From assembly GCF_025665335.1 (NCBI RefSeq), contig NZ_CP106869.1, positions 2,320,501 through 2,384,500 of the forward strand: a stretch of 64,000 bases of DNA, given 5' to 3'. The first letter of the stretch is position 1; every line of letters begins with the position of its first letter. This document shows positions 1-7,952 of the stretch, piece after piece. This stretch comes from Xanthomonas sp. AM6. Lineage in GTDB: Bacteria > Pseudomonadota > Gammaproteobacteria > Xanthomonadales > Xanthomonadaceae. The notes beneath the pieces are model-generated. The model saw nothing but the letters and a program-made list of their open reading frames with translations, ran no database searches and was not told the origin of the DNA. Both the position numbers and the translations under genes were made by a program.

Positions 1-1
1 A

Positions 2-151
2 GCTGCGGATCTGGGCTCCCGCCCGCGGCTGCTGCGGGTCGATGCCCGAGCGGGCCATGGCACGGGCAAGCCGACCACCAAGGTGATCGAAGAAGCGGCC
101 GACATGCTGGCTTTCGCCGCCCGTTGGACGGGCCTCAAAGCAGGGGGATGA
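2..151 (+). CDS. C-terminal end of a prolyl oligopeptidase family (S9) serine peptidase, partial
   Basis: Only the last 49 codons are in the window; the gene begins before base 1. The reading frame carries [14 protein letters not shown] followed by [16 protein letters not shown], the usual end of S9A peptidases, in which the His of AGHG is the catalytic histidine. These enzymes cut short peptides after proline and are often periplasmic in Xanthomonads. The stop is TGA at 149. The catalytic Ser and Asp lie outside the window, so activity cannot be judged. Confidence 0.75.
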   Translation, partial: AADLGSRPRLLRVDARAGHGTGKPTTKVIEEAADMLAFAARWTGLKAGG

Positions 152-502
152 GACCGAGCGAGAGGCAGAATGTCCCAGCCGCGGTCTGTGCGTTGCTTTC
201 GCGCATACCTGACGCCTCAGGATGCGTCTTGGAACACTGGGTCGGAGACTGCAGTTCTCCGCGTTCGATCCGATCATGCGCATCCACGGCGCCAACGTCG
301 AGCGCGAGCCGTGCCGGTTCAAGTCGACGGACCCGGCGGTCCATGCCTCGCTGCTCAAGAGCACGCAGTTGCGCTATCGCTTGCTGCCCAGCCGGCGCCG
401 GCCAGGAAGCGCATTTCCTGCACCGGCAAGCCTGTCGCCGTCCGGTTCTGACTCCGCCTTTCATCGTCGAAGGCGTCAAGATGCAATCCGTACGCGAATG
501 GT
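152..502. other. Gap without a recognisable gene
   Basis: About 350 bases between the S9 peptidase end and the TetR regulator. Open frames exist on both strands, but none shows a ribosome binding site together with a protein I recognise. They look like chance frames in GC-rich DNA. A plus-strand stretch near 275–390 reads like a short protein fragment, but I cannot assign it to a family. Confidence 0.4.
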
Positions 503-1159
503 TCAGCGGCCGCCGGTGCGCGCATCCCAGCCCAGCATCGCCACTTCGGCCACGGCCTCCAGCTCGGCGCGGCTGGCACCGTCGCGGGCCAGGATCGACA
601 TGCCGCTCTGCACGGTCTGCACGAAGCGGGCGAGGGCGTGCACGTCGGTCGCGGCCGGAATCTCGCCCTCGGCGATGCCGCGGCGCAGGCATGCCGTGAG
701 CCGGTCGAGGGTCACGGTCCGTGCCGATTTCACCAGTTCGCCGAGCTCCGCATGGCCTTCGCTGCCGACCGAGGAGAGCGTGACCATGCAGCCGCGCGGG
801 ATGTCGGCCAGGCACCCGGTGAGGGCCGCGGCCGAATCCCGCAGCAGCGACTCCACCGCCTCGCGGGCGGTGCCGGCGGCAAGGAAATTTCGCCACGCCA
901 GCGCCTCGTAGCGGGCGCGATAATGCTGCACGGCCTCGGCATAGAGCGCCTCCTTCGAGCCGAAGGCCGCGTACAGGCTGGGCGAGCCGATGCCCATCGC
1001 CGCGGTCAGGTCGGCAATCGACGTGGCCTCGTAACCCTTGGTCCAGAACAGGTGGGTGGCCTGCAGGAGGGCGGTCTCGCGGTCGAATGCGCGAGGGCGG
1101 CCGCGCGGGCGGCGCTTGGCCGTTCCCGTGGCTGGCGGTGTGGGTCCGGAATTTTGCAT
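503..1159 (-). CDS. TetR/AcrR family transcriptional regulator
   Basis: A 218-residue TetR-type repressor. The N-terminal helix-turn-helix is at about residues 20–66 (GRPRAFDRETAL, then TSIADLTAAMGIGSPSLYAAFGSK, split here for length: TSIADLTAAMG and IGSPSLYAAFGSK). The C-terminal ligand-binding helices resemble the TetR_C_16/AefR-like group with MVTLSSVG. It is divergent from a quinone-reductase-like oxidoreductase at 1377, and two long palindromes lie between them. The natural inference is that it represses both itself and the oxidoreductase and is released by an electrophile or quinone. The inducer is unknown. The start is ATG at 1159. Confidence 0.9.
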   Translation of the reverse strand: MQNSGPTPPATGTAKRRPRGRPRAFDRETALLQATHLFWTKGYEATSIADLTAAMGIGSPSLYAAFGSKEALYAEAVQHYRARYEALAWRNFLAAGTAREAVESLLRDSAAALTGCLADIPRGCMVTLSSVGSEGHAELGELVKSARTVTLDRLTACLRRGIAEGEIPAATDVHALARFVQTVQSGMSILARDGASRAELEAVAEVAMLGWDARTGGR

Positions 1160-1178
1160 CAGACGCTATATAAACCTA

Positions 1179-1207
1179 TTGACGGTGGGTGGCAACGCTT
1201 CTACTAT
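1179..1207 (+). promoter_or_regulatory. Sigma-70-like promoter of the oxidoreductase gene
   Basis: TTGACG at 1179–1184 and TACTAT at 1202–1207, separated by 17 bases, facing the gene at 1377. The -10 box overlaps the left edge of the palindrome at 1205–1232, so a bound repressor would block RNA polymerase directly. The call rests on sequence match only. Confidence 0.5.
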
Positions 1208-1232
1208 TTATGAATCGATCGATTCATAAATA
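1205..1232. promoter_or_regulatory. 28-bp perfect palindrome, probable TetR operator 1
   Basis: The half-site is TATTTATGAATCGA, followed directly by its exact reverse complement with no centre spacer. It lies between the TetR gene and the oxidoreductase gene and overlaps the -10 box at 1202–1207. It shares the core TTATGAATCGAT with the second palindrome (TTATGTATCGAT), which supports one protein binding both. Confidence 0.7.
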
Positions 1233-1265
1233 TGTTCGCAGTCCAAGTCACTCGCATCTGGCTGC

Positions 1266-1305
1266 GCCTGACTTATGTATCGATCAATCGATACATAAGT
1301 CAGGC
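1266..1305. promoter_or_regulatory. 40-bp near-perfect palindrome, probable TetR operator 2
   Basis: Two 19-base arms (1266–1284 and 1287–1305) are exact reverse complements around a two-base centre. The inner core TTATGTATCGAT matches operator 1 at 11 of 12 bases. The outer GCCTGAC arm is unique to this copy and could also form an RNA hairpin in the oxidoreductase leader. The centres of the two sites are about 67 bases apart. Confidence 0.65.
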
Positions 1306-1376
1306 CACAGACGGGCGGTCCAGGCACCGCTCGCTGCCCGGGCCGAACTCGACGCTCTCCCGCAAAGGAAAACGAC

Positions 1377-2399
1377 ATGACAAGCAACACGAACCGCCAG
1401 ATCCTCATCGCAGCCCGACCCAATGGCGATCCCACGTTGCGCGATTTCGCGTTCGTCGAACGCGCGCTGCCGTCGCCCAAGGACGGCGAGGTGCTGTTCC
1501 GCAACACGCTGGTCTCGATCGATCCCTACCAGCGCAACCTGATGGGCAACGGCTCGTCCGAGTGGCCCGCGCTCGAGGTCGGCGACGTGATGCAGGGGCC
1601 GACGGTCGCGGTGGTGGAGGAGAGCAGGAACCCGGCTTTCCGGGTCGGCGACCATGTGCAGACCTGGTCGGGCTGGCAGCAGTACGCGGTGTCGGACGGG
1701 TCCGACCTGCGCAAGCTCGATCCTGCGGCAGCGCCGGTGTCCACCGCGCTCGGGGTGCTGGGCCATACCGGCCTGACCGCCTGGTTCGGCGCGACCAAGG
1801 TCCATTCGCTCAAGCCCGGCGGCACCTTCGTGGTGACCGGCGCGGCCGGCTCGGTCGGCTCGATGGCGGCGCAGCTGGCGAAACTGCGCGGGCATCGCGT
1901 CGTCGGCATCGCCGGCGGGGCGGCCAAGGTGGCCTATCTGCGTGACGAACTCGGCCTGGACGCGGCGGTCGACTACAAGGCCGGCGACTTCGCGGACCAG
2001 CTCGAGCGCGCGCTGCCCGACGGCATCGACATGTTCTACGAGAACGTCGGCGGCCCGATCTTCCCGGTGCTGATGGAGCACTTCAACCCGCACGCGAAGA
2101 TGGTCGTCTGCGGCACGATCTCCGACTACAGCCACGCCGATCTTCCGCAGGGAACCAATTACCTGCCGCGGCTGATCACCCTGATCCACTATCGCTACGT
2201 GGACATCAAGGCGTTCTCGATTCCCGACCATCTCGACAAGTACCCCGACTTCCTGGCCGAGGTGGCGCCCTTGGTCGAGCAGGGCCGGATCAAGTACGCC
2301 GAAGAGTTCGTCGAGGGCTTCGAGGCGATCCCGGACACCTTCCTGAAACTGTTCGACGGCCGCCACAGCGGCGGGAAGCTGATCGTGAAGATCGGTTGA
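1377..2399 (+). CDS. NADP-dependent MDR-family oxidoreductase (CurA/YncB-like 2-alkenal or quinone reductase)
   Basis: A 340-residue medium-chain reductase without zinc ligands. The N-terminal GroES-like part has LVSIDPYQRNLM, typical of NADP-dependent leukotriene B4 12-hydroxydehydrogenase/CurA relatives. The Rossmann part has GHTGLTAWFG, then VTGAAGSVGSMAAQLAK as the nucleotide-binding loop and MFYENVGG. Such enzymes reduce the C=C bond of alkenals or enones with NADPH in the cytosol. An AAAGGA ribosome site lies 7 bases before ATG 1377. It is divergent from and probably repressed by the TetR protein at 503–1159; the substrate is not known. Confidence 0.9.
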   Translation: MTSNTNRQILIAARPNGDPTLRDFAFVERALPSPKDGEVLFRNTLVSIDPYQRNLMGNGSSEWPALEVGDVMQGPTVAVVEESRNPAFRVGDHVQTWSGWQQYAVSDGSDLRKLDPAAAPVSTALGVLGHTGLTAWFGATKVHSLKPGGTFVVTGAAGSVGSMAAQLAKLRGHRVVGIAGGAAKVAYLRDELGLDAAVDYKAGDFADQLERALPDGIDMFYENVGGPIFPVLMEHFNPHAKMVVCGTISDYSHADLPQGTNYLPRLITLIHYRYVDIKAFSIPDHLDKYPDFLAEVAPLVEQGRIKYAEEFVEGFEAIPDTFLKLFDGRHSGGKLIVKIG

Positions 2400-2606
2400 G
2401 GCGATTCACGCGATCGGATCGTGGATCGCCATCGCGCAAGATGGGCAGCCCGAGGCGCTTGGCGGCGCGGCCATGCCTTTGTCTTGCCGGTTCGCCGGCC
2501 GGCATGGCGCCGGTGCCTCCGGTCGCGGTGCCCAGGCGGTCCAATCATGGCGGTGCGCGCCGGGTTGTGCACGTCCGCTCGGCAGGCGAGCGGGTCGCCC
2601 GGGCGA

Positions 2607-3518
2607 CTACGCTCGCAGCGCGCCCGCCCGTTCGCGCGCATAGCGCCCCGGCGTCACGCCGACATGGCGGGTGAAGGCGACGTTGAACGTGCTCGCCGAG
2701 CTGTATCCGACGCGTTGCGCGACCTCGGCGAGGCGCGTTTGCTGGTGCCGCAGCAGGCGTTTTGCCAGGGCCATTCGCCAGGCCAGCAGGTATTCCATCG
2801 GCGCGACGCCGACCGCGCGGCTGAAGCGCTCGAAGAACGTCGAGCGCGAGAGCGCCGCTTCCTTGGCCAGTTGCGCGACCGTCCACGGCTGGGTCGGGCG
2901 TTCGTGCATCCGCCGGATCGCGACCGCGAGGCGTGGGTCGGCCAGCCCGCGGACCAGGCCCGGCGATGCCGAGGTGCCCGCGGTGGAGCGCAGCGCTTCG
3001 ATGAACAGCACGTCGAGCAGGCGCGCCAGGACCACGTCGCGCGCCGGCCGCTGCGCGCGCGACTCGTCCGCCACCAGCTGCACGAGCGCGGTCAGCCTGC
3101 TTTCGCCGCGGACATGGATGCGCTCGGGCAGCAGCGCGACCAGCAGCGCCGCATCCGGCGAACCCAGGACGCAATAGCCCACCAGCATGCGCACGTCGGG
3201 CGGGCCGTCCGGCGTGCCGTGCCGGGTTTCCCCGCCGGGGAGGGAGATGGTCGTGGCATCCATCGCTTCCGCTGGCGGCTGCAGGCCCGACATCGTGAAG
3301 CCGCGCGCCGACGGGATCAGCACGAAGTCGCCGGGCTGCAGGGTGAGCGGCGTCTGCGCGTCCACCGCCAGCCGGCACGCTCCCTCAAGGATCAGGCAGT
3401 AGAACGGCTGCCCGGCCTCCTCGCGGCGGACCGTCCACGGGCCTGCGCCGCTGGCGATCTTGGAGGACTGGGCGCCTGGCTGCAGCAGGCCGACCACTTC
3501 GGCAAGGGGGTCGGCCAT
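2607..3518 (-). CDS. AraC family regulator with N-terminal cupin domain
   Basis: About 303 residues from ATG 3518; a GTG five codons upstream (3533) is an alternative start. The N-terminal half is a cupin_6 sensor (FYCLILEGACRLAV, then LQPGDFVLIPSARG). The C-terminal half has two AraC helix-turn-helix motifs (WTVAQLAKEAALSRSTFFER and LAEVAQRVGYSSASTFNVAF) ending in VTPGRYARE. This architecture is common for regulators placed divergently beside short-chain dehydrogenases, as here with the gene at 3616. It probably activates that gene; the effector is unknown. Confidence 0.9.
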   Translation of the reverse strand: MADPLAEVVGLLQPGAQSSKIASGAGPWTVRREEAGQPFYCLILEGACRLAVDAQTPLTLQPGDFVLIPSARGFTMSGLQPPAEAMDATTISLPGGETRHGTPDGPPDVRMLVGYCVLGSPDAALLVALLPERIHVRGESRLTALVQLVADESRAQRPARDVVLARLLDVLFIEALRSTAGTSASPGLVRGLADPRLAVAIRRMHERPTQPWTVAQLAKEAALSRSTFFERFSRAVGVAPMEYLLAWRMALAKRLLRHQQTRLAEVAQRVGYSSASTFNVAFTRHVGVTPGRYARERAGALRA

Positions 3519-3615
3519 TTCGGACGCTTGCACAATAGATTCGGATTTTCAGCGGTAGATGGTCCGGATGATGCGCCGTATCGTCGCAGCACCGCAACCT
3601 CCGCAGGAGTTCCCC

Positions 3616-4362
3616 TTGAAAACCGTCCTCATCAGCGGCTGCTCGTCCGGCTTCGGCCTGGAGACCGCCCGCTATTTCCTCGAACGCGACTGGCACGTCG
3701 TCGCCACGATGCGCACGCCGCGCGAGGACGTGCTGCCTCGCTCCGAGCGCCTGCGGGTCCTCGCCCTCGACGTCACCGATGCCGACAGCATCGGCCAGGC
3801 CGTGGCGGCCGCCGGGCCGGTCGACGTGCTGGTCAACAACGCAGGGATCGGCTTGCTGGGCATTGTCGAAGGCAGTCCGGTGCAACTGGCCCGCGAGCTG
3901 TTCGAAACCAACATGTTCGGCACGCTGATGCTGACCCAGGCGCTGCTGCCCCAGTTCAGGCAGCGCCGTTCGGGCGTGATCGTGAATGTCTCCTCGGGCG
4001 TCACCCTGAAGCCGCTGCCGCTGCTGTCCCTCTACAGCGCGAGCAAGGCGGCGGTCAACGCGTTCAGCGAGTCGCTCGCGCTCGAACTGCGGCCGTTCGG
4101 CATCCGGGTGAACCTGGTGCTTCCCGGGCGCTCGCCCGAAACCGCGTTCGGCACGAACGCGCAGCCGCGCATGCAGGCCGGGATTCCGGAGGCCTACGCC
4201 GGGTTCGCGCAGGAGGTGTTCGGCGCGATGCGCGGGGCGGCGGGGCCGGTCACGCACGCCCTGGACGTGGCGCAAGCCGTGTGGCGCGCAGCGACCGACC
4301 CCAGCTGCCCGATGCGCCTTCCCGCCGGTGCCGACGCCGTGGCGCTGGCCGGAAGCTCCTGA
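3616..4362 (+). CDS. Short-chain dehydrogenase/reductase (classical SDR)
   Basis: A cytosolic NAD(P)-dependent oxidoreductase of about 248 residues. It shows the cofactor motif SGCSSGFGLE, NNAG, and the catalytic SxxYxxxK set (VSS...YSASKAAV). I place the start at TTG 3616 because AGGAG precedes it by 6 bases and the conserved KTVLISG strand begins there; ATG 3559 in the same frame would add 19 residues with no SDR homology. It is divergent from the AraC regulator. The substrate cannot be told from sequence. Confidence 0.85.
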   Translation: MKTVLISGCSSGFGLETARYFLERDWHVVATMRTPREDVLPRSERLRVLALDVTDADSIGQAVAAAGPVDVLVNNAGIGLLGIVEGSPVQLARELFETNMFGTLMLTQALLPQFRQRRSGVIVNVSSGVTLKPLPLLSLYSASKAAVNAFSESLALELRPFGIRVNLVLPGRSPETAFGTNAQPRMQAGIPEAYAGFAQEVFGAMRGAAGPVTHALDVAQAVWRAATDPSCPMRLPAGADAVALAGSS

Positions 4363-4556
4363 GCCCGGCCTGCCGGCGACGCCAGGAACGCAGGCGCCCC
4401 GGCCAGTTCCGGGACGCCGGACTGCGCAGAACGCCCTGCGCCCCGGCCCGCCGGTACCGGGCGCAGCGAGGCAGGTGGGACGCGCGGCAGCAATCCACAA
4501 AAAACTAACAAATGGCTGGCTACTTTGAGTGCACTTCACAGCGCCACCTTGATTGA

Positions 4557-5672
4557 ATGCGTATTCCGCTTGCGACCGAAGCAGACCGCCTGCTCCTGCA
4601 GAGCGTGACCGACTACGCGATCTACATGCTCGACCCGGACGGCTTCATCCTCAGCTGGAACACCGGCGGCCGGCACATCAAGGGCTACGAAGAGGCCGAG
4701 ATCATCGGCCAGCATTTTTCCAAGTTCTACACTCCGCAGGACGCCGCCGACGGCTTGCCGTGGAAGGGGCTGGACGCGGCCAGGCGCGAAGGCCGCTACG
4801 AGGCCGAAGGCTGGCGGGTGAGGAAGGACGGTTCGCACTTCCGCGCCAGCGTGGTCATCGATCCGGTCTGGAAGGACGGCGCCCTGGTCGGCTACGCCAA
4901 GGTCACCCGCGACGTCACCGAGAAGTTCAACGCCGCGGAGAATCTGCGCAAGGCCGAACGCGCCCTGGCGCAGGCGCAGAAGGTGCAGGCCATCGGCCGC
5001 TTGACGCTGGGCATCGCCCACGATTTCAACAATCTGCTGGCGATCATCGTCAGCAGCCTGGACCTGCTGGCCAGGACCCAGCACGACGATCGCAGCAAGC
5101 TGCTGATCGGCGCGGCGACCGATGCGGCGGAGCGGGGCAGCCGGCTGTCGCAGCAGATGCTGGCCTTCGCCCGCGGGCAGGACCTGGTGCCCGAGCCCAA
5201 CGACGTCAACGCGCTGATCGTCGAGGCCGCCGAGCTGTACCGGCGCGTGGCCGGCGAGACCGTTTCCTGCGAGTTCGCGCTCGCCGACGCGCTGCCGACG
5301 GTGGTGGTCGACGCCAGCCAGTTCGAGGCGGCGCTGATGAACCTGGTCGCGAACGCGCGCGACGCCATGCCGCAGGGCCGGATCGTGATCTCCACGCGGC
5401 TGTGCCGCTCCGATGCGACCCTGCACGTGGAAGCCAGGCCCGATTGCGACTACGTGTGCGTGGCGGTGCAGGACGACGGCCCGGGCATGTCCGAGGAAGT
5501 GCGGCTGCGCGCGATGGAGCCGTTTTTCACCACCAAGGACGTCGGCAGCGGCAGCGGCCTGGGATTGAGCCAGGTGTTCGGATTCGCCGGCCAGTCCGGC
5601 GGGTTCGCCACCATCGAAAGCGAGGAGGGCGAGGGCACCCTGGTCACCATGTACATTCCGGTTGCGAAATGA
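4557..5672 (+). CDS. PAS-domain histidine kinase (HDFNN type), soluble
   Basis: 371 residues with no membrane segment. A PAS domain occupies about residues 12–120 (FILSWNTGGRHIKGYEEAEI, PAC-like VTRDVTEKFN). The dimerisation H-box is [10 protein letters not shown] with its phospho-accepting His, and the ATPase domain has NLVANARDAMP (N box), DDGPGM (G1) and GSGSGLGLS (G2). It probably phosphorylates the single-domain receiver that starts 4 bases after its stop. The PAS ligand is unknown. This is one of several HDFNN kinases in the window with similar catalytic cores. Confidence 0.9.
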   Translation: MRIPLATEADRLLLQSVTDYAIYMLDPDGFILSWNTGGRHIKGYEEAEIIGQHFSKFYTPQDAADGLPWKGLDAARREGRYEAEGWRVRKDGSHFRASVVIDPVWKDGALVGYAKVTRDVTEKFNAAENLRKAERALAQAQKVQAIGRLTLGIAHDFNNLLAIIVSSLDLLARTQHDDRSKLLIGAATDAAERGSRLSQQMLAFARGQDLVPEPNDVNALIVEAAELYRRVAGETVSCEFALADALPTVVVDASQFEAALMNLVANARDAMPQGRIVISTRLCRSDATLHVEARPDCDYVCVAVQDDGPGMSEEVRLRAMEPFFTTKDVGSGSGLGLSQVFGFAGQSGGFATIESEEGEGTLVTMYIPVAK

Positions 5673-5676
5673 CCCC

Positions 5677-6036
5677 ATGACCACGAGAAAGATTCTCTAC
5701 GTCGAGGACGATGCATTGCTGCGGATGGTGACGGTCCTGGCGCTGAAGGACGCCGGGTTCGACGTGCTCGAGGCGGCCAACGGCGTCCAGGCGCAGGCGG
5801 AACTGGCCATCGGCCAGTTCGACTGCGTGATCAGCGACATCAGCATGCCCGGCGGCGTCAGCGGCATCGAGGTCGCGCGCACCGCGCAGGCGATGAATCC
5901 GGGTTGCGTGACGGTCCTGCTGTCCGGCTACGCGCTGTCGCAGCTGCCGCCCTTGCCGCCCACGGCGCGTTTCCTGTCCAAGCCGTATCGCATGCACGAT
6001 CTGTTGGGCACGCTGGAATCGGAAGGCCGTGCATGA
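5677..6036 (+). CDS. Single-domain response regulator (CheY-like receiver)
   Basis: About 119 residues, a bare receiver. The acidic pair EDD is in ILYVEDDALL, the phospho-acceptor Asp in CVISDISMPGG, and the conserved Lys in FLSKPYRM. It starts at ATG 5677, just after the kinase stop, so the two are surely co-transcribed. With no output domain it must act by protein contact or in a phosphorelay. The SDISMPGG form also occurs in the receivers of the hybrid kinases at 7949 and 27508 ([16 protein letters not shown]), suggesting common descent. Confidence 0.9.
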   Translation: MTTRKILYVEDDALLRMVTVLALKDAGFDVLEAANGVQAQAELAIGQFDCVISDISMPGGVSGIEVARTAQAMNPGCVTVLLSGYALSQLPPLPPTARFLSKPYRMHDLLGTLESEGRA

Positions 6037-6437
6037 TCGTTGCCGGCGCACGCCCGCGATGCTTGAACTGCAGCGGCACCGCGATCGTCGTGGCGTCTTG
6101 AGGACGCGCCGTTTCGGCAACCGGTGCGCGAGCGCGGCATCGCGTCTGGTCGAAACCAGCGGCGTGCGGTAAGGCTTTCTGGTTCCGAAACGCCGGGCGC
6201 CGGCACCGTTCCGGGCGCGTGTGCCTACACAAAAAAATCACTTTGCCGAACGTAGTGTGCTTGGCGTCGCTGCTACGTGAGTATGGCGATACGCCCCAGG
6301 CAAGGCGCGCGTGGGGCGCGGCATCGGGCAACGCATGCTGGCGAAGGGTGCGGCCCGGATCGAACCGCTGCACGCGGCCCCGCAGCGGGCCGCGGAACCC
6401 ACGCCTTCCCATCCAAACGCAACCAACAAGGACCACC
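6037..6437. other. Gap upstream of the kaiC-like gene
   Basis: About 400 bases with no credible gene. A slightly AT-richer patch near 6228–6290 (a run of seven A, then GTAGTGTG and GAGTATGG) is the likeliest promoter area for the KaiC operon, but no consensus promoter is clear. The KaiC frame stays open upstream to 6219, but that extension has no KaiC homology. Confidence 0.35.
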
Positions 6438-7952
6438 ATGACGCCCCATCGGCAGCCTGATCACGAGAATGGCGATGATCTGCCGCGCATCTCGACCGGC
6501 AGTGTGGGTCTGGACAACATCCTCGGCGGCGGCGTCGACGCCAACCGCCTCTACCTGTACGAAGGCCGCCCCGGCACCGGCAAGACCACCATCGCCCTGC
6601 AGTTCCTGCTGGAAGGCGCGCGGCACGGCGAGCGCGTCCTCTACATCACCTTGTCCGAAACCCAGCGCGAACTGCACCTGGTGGCGACCCGCCACGGCTG
6701 GAGCATGGACCAGGTCGATGTGTTCGAGCTGGTGCCGCCGGAGACCGCGCTGGACCCGGACCGCGAGCTCACCGTGTTCCATCCGGCGGAAATGGAACTG
6801 ACCGAGACCACCAAGCTGATCTTCGACAAGGTCGAACAGCTCAATCCCAGCCGCGTGGTCCTGGACAGCCTGTCGGAACTGCGCCTGCTGGCGCAGAGTC
6901 CGCTGCGCTACCGCCGCCAGGTGCTGGCGCTGAAGCATTTCTTCGCCAGCCGCCAGTGCACGGTGATCCTGCTCGACGATCTGTCCTCGCAGGAAAACGA
7001 CCTGCAGCTGCATTCCATCACCCATGGCGTGGTGCTGCTGGAGCAGCTGGCCATCGACTACGGCGCCGAACGCCGGCGCCTGCGCGTGATCAAGATGCGC
7101 GGCATCCAGTTCCGCGGCGGCTACCACGACTTCACCATCGAGAAGGGCGGACTGGCGATCTATCCGCGCCTGGTCGCGGCCGAATACAAGCACCACCACA
7201 TCGACGACGTCGCCCCCAGCGGCAACGCCGAGCTGGACCGGCTGCTCGGCGGCGGGCTGGAGCGCGGCACCAATGTCCTGCTGCTGGGCGCGGCCGGCGT
7301 GGGCAAGTCCTCGCTGGCGTTGAGCTTCGCCATCGCCGCGGCCGAGCGCGGCGAACACAGCGTGTTCTTCGCCTTCGACGAGGGCCGCAGCACGGTGGAG
7401 GCGCGCGCCCGCACCCTGGGGCTGCCGCTGCAGGAAAAACTCGTCAACGGCCTGATCCGCTTCCAGCAGATCGATCCGGCGGAGATGTCGCCGGGCCAGT
7501 TCGCCGCGACGGTGCGCCGCAGCGTGGAGGTGGACGGGGCCAAGGTGATCGTCATCGACAGCCTCAACGGCTACCTCAATGCGATGCCGGACGAGCGCTT
7601 CCTGATCCTGCAGATGCACGAGCTGCTCAGCTACCTGGGCCAGCAGGGCGTGCTGACCATCCTGGTGCTGGCGCAGCACGGCCTGGTCGGCCCGATGGAA
7701 ACGCCGCTGGATCTGAGCTACCTGAGCGATTCGGTGCTGATGCTGCGCTATTTCGAGGTGAACGGCATGGTGCGGCGTGCGCTGTCGGTGGTGAAGAAGC
7801 GCAGCGGCAGTCACGAGAACACCATCCGCGAATTCCGCCTCAGCGGCGGCGGCATCCATGTCGGCCCGCCGCTCAAGGGCTTCAGCGGCATCTTCTCCGG
7901 AACGCCACGCTACAGCGGAGAGGATCTGCCGCTGCTGGATACCCCTGCATGA
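6438..7952 (+). CDS. KaiC-like double-domain RecA-family ATPase
   Basis: 504 residues with two KaiC repeats: Walker A GRPGTGKT at 43–50 and GAAGVGKS at 284–291, each preceded by LGGG. KaiC proteins form hexameric rings and signal through bound kinases. No kaiA or kaiB is present. Where clock KaiC has a pair of catalytic Glu, repeat 1 has S73-E74 and repeat 2 has D314-E315. The position of the clock Ser-Thr phosphosite reads S427-Y428. This therefore looks like a non-clock signalling KaiC. Start ATG 6438 has AAGGA 5 bases upstream. The stop overlaps the hybrid kinase start (ATGA), so the two products probably work together. Confidence 0.92.
   Translation: MTPHRQPDHENGDDLPRISTGSVGLDNILGGGVDANRLYLYEGRPGTGKTTIALQFLLEGARHGERVLYITLSETQRELHLVATRHGWSMDQVDVFELVPPETALDPDRELTVFHPAEMELTETTKLIFDKVEQLNPSRVVLDSLSELRLLAQSPLRYRRQVLALKHFFASRQCTVILLDDLSSQENDLQLHSITHGVVLLEQLAIDYGAERRRLRVIKMRGIQFRGGYHDFTIEKGGLAIYPRLVAAEYKHHHIDDVAPSGNAELDRLLGGGLERGTNVLLLGAAGVGKSSLALSFAIAAAERGEHSVFFAFDEGRSTVEARARTLGLPLQEKLVNGLIRFQQIDPAEMSPGQFAATVRRSVEVDGAKVIVIDSLNGYLNAMPDERFLILQMHELLSYLGQQGVLTILVLAQHGLVGPMETPLDLSYLSDSVLMLRYFEVNGMVRRALSVVKKRSGSHENTIREFRLSGGGIHVGPPLKGFSGIFSGTPRYSGEDLPLLDTPA

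Noticed and set aside
2421-4508. Very long plus-strand open frames over the AraC and SDR genes
   Set aside because: They are antisense or out-of-frame shadows of GC-rich real genes and give Arg/Ala-rich, low-complexity products.
6438-7952. A circadian kaiABC clock
   Set aside because: No kaiA or kaiB is present, and the phosphosite and catalytic Glu positions differ from clock KaiC.
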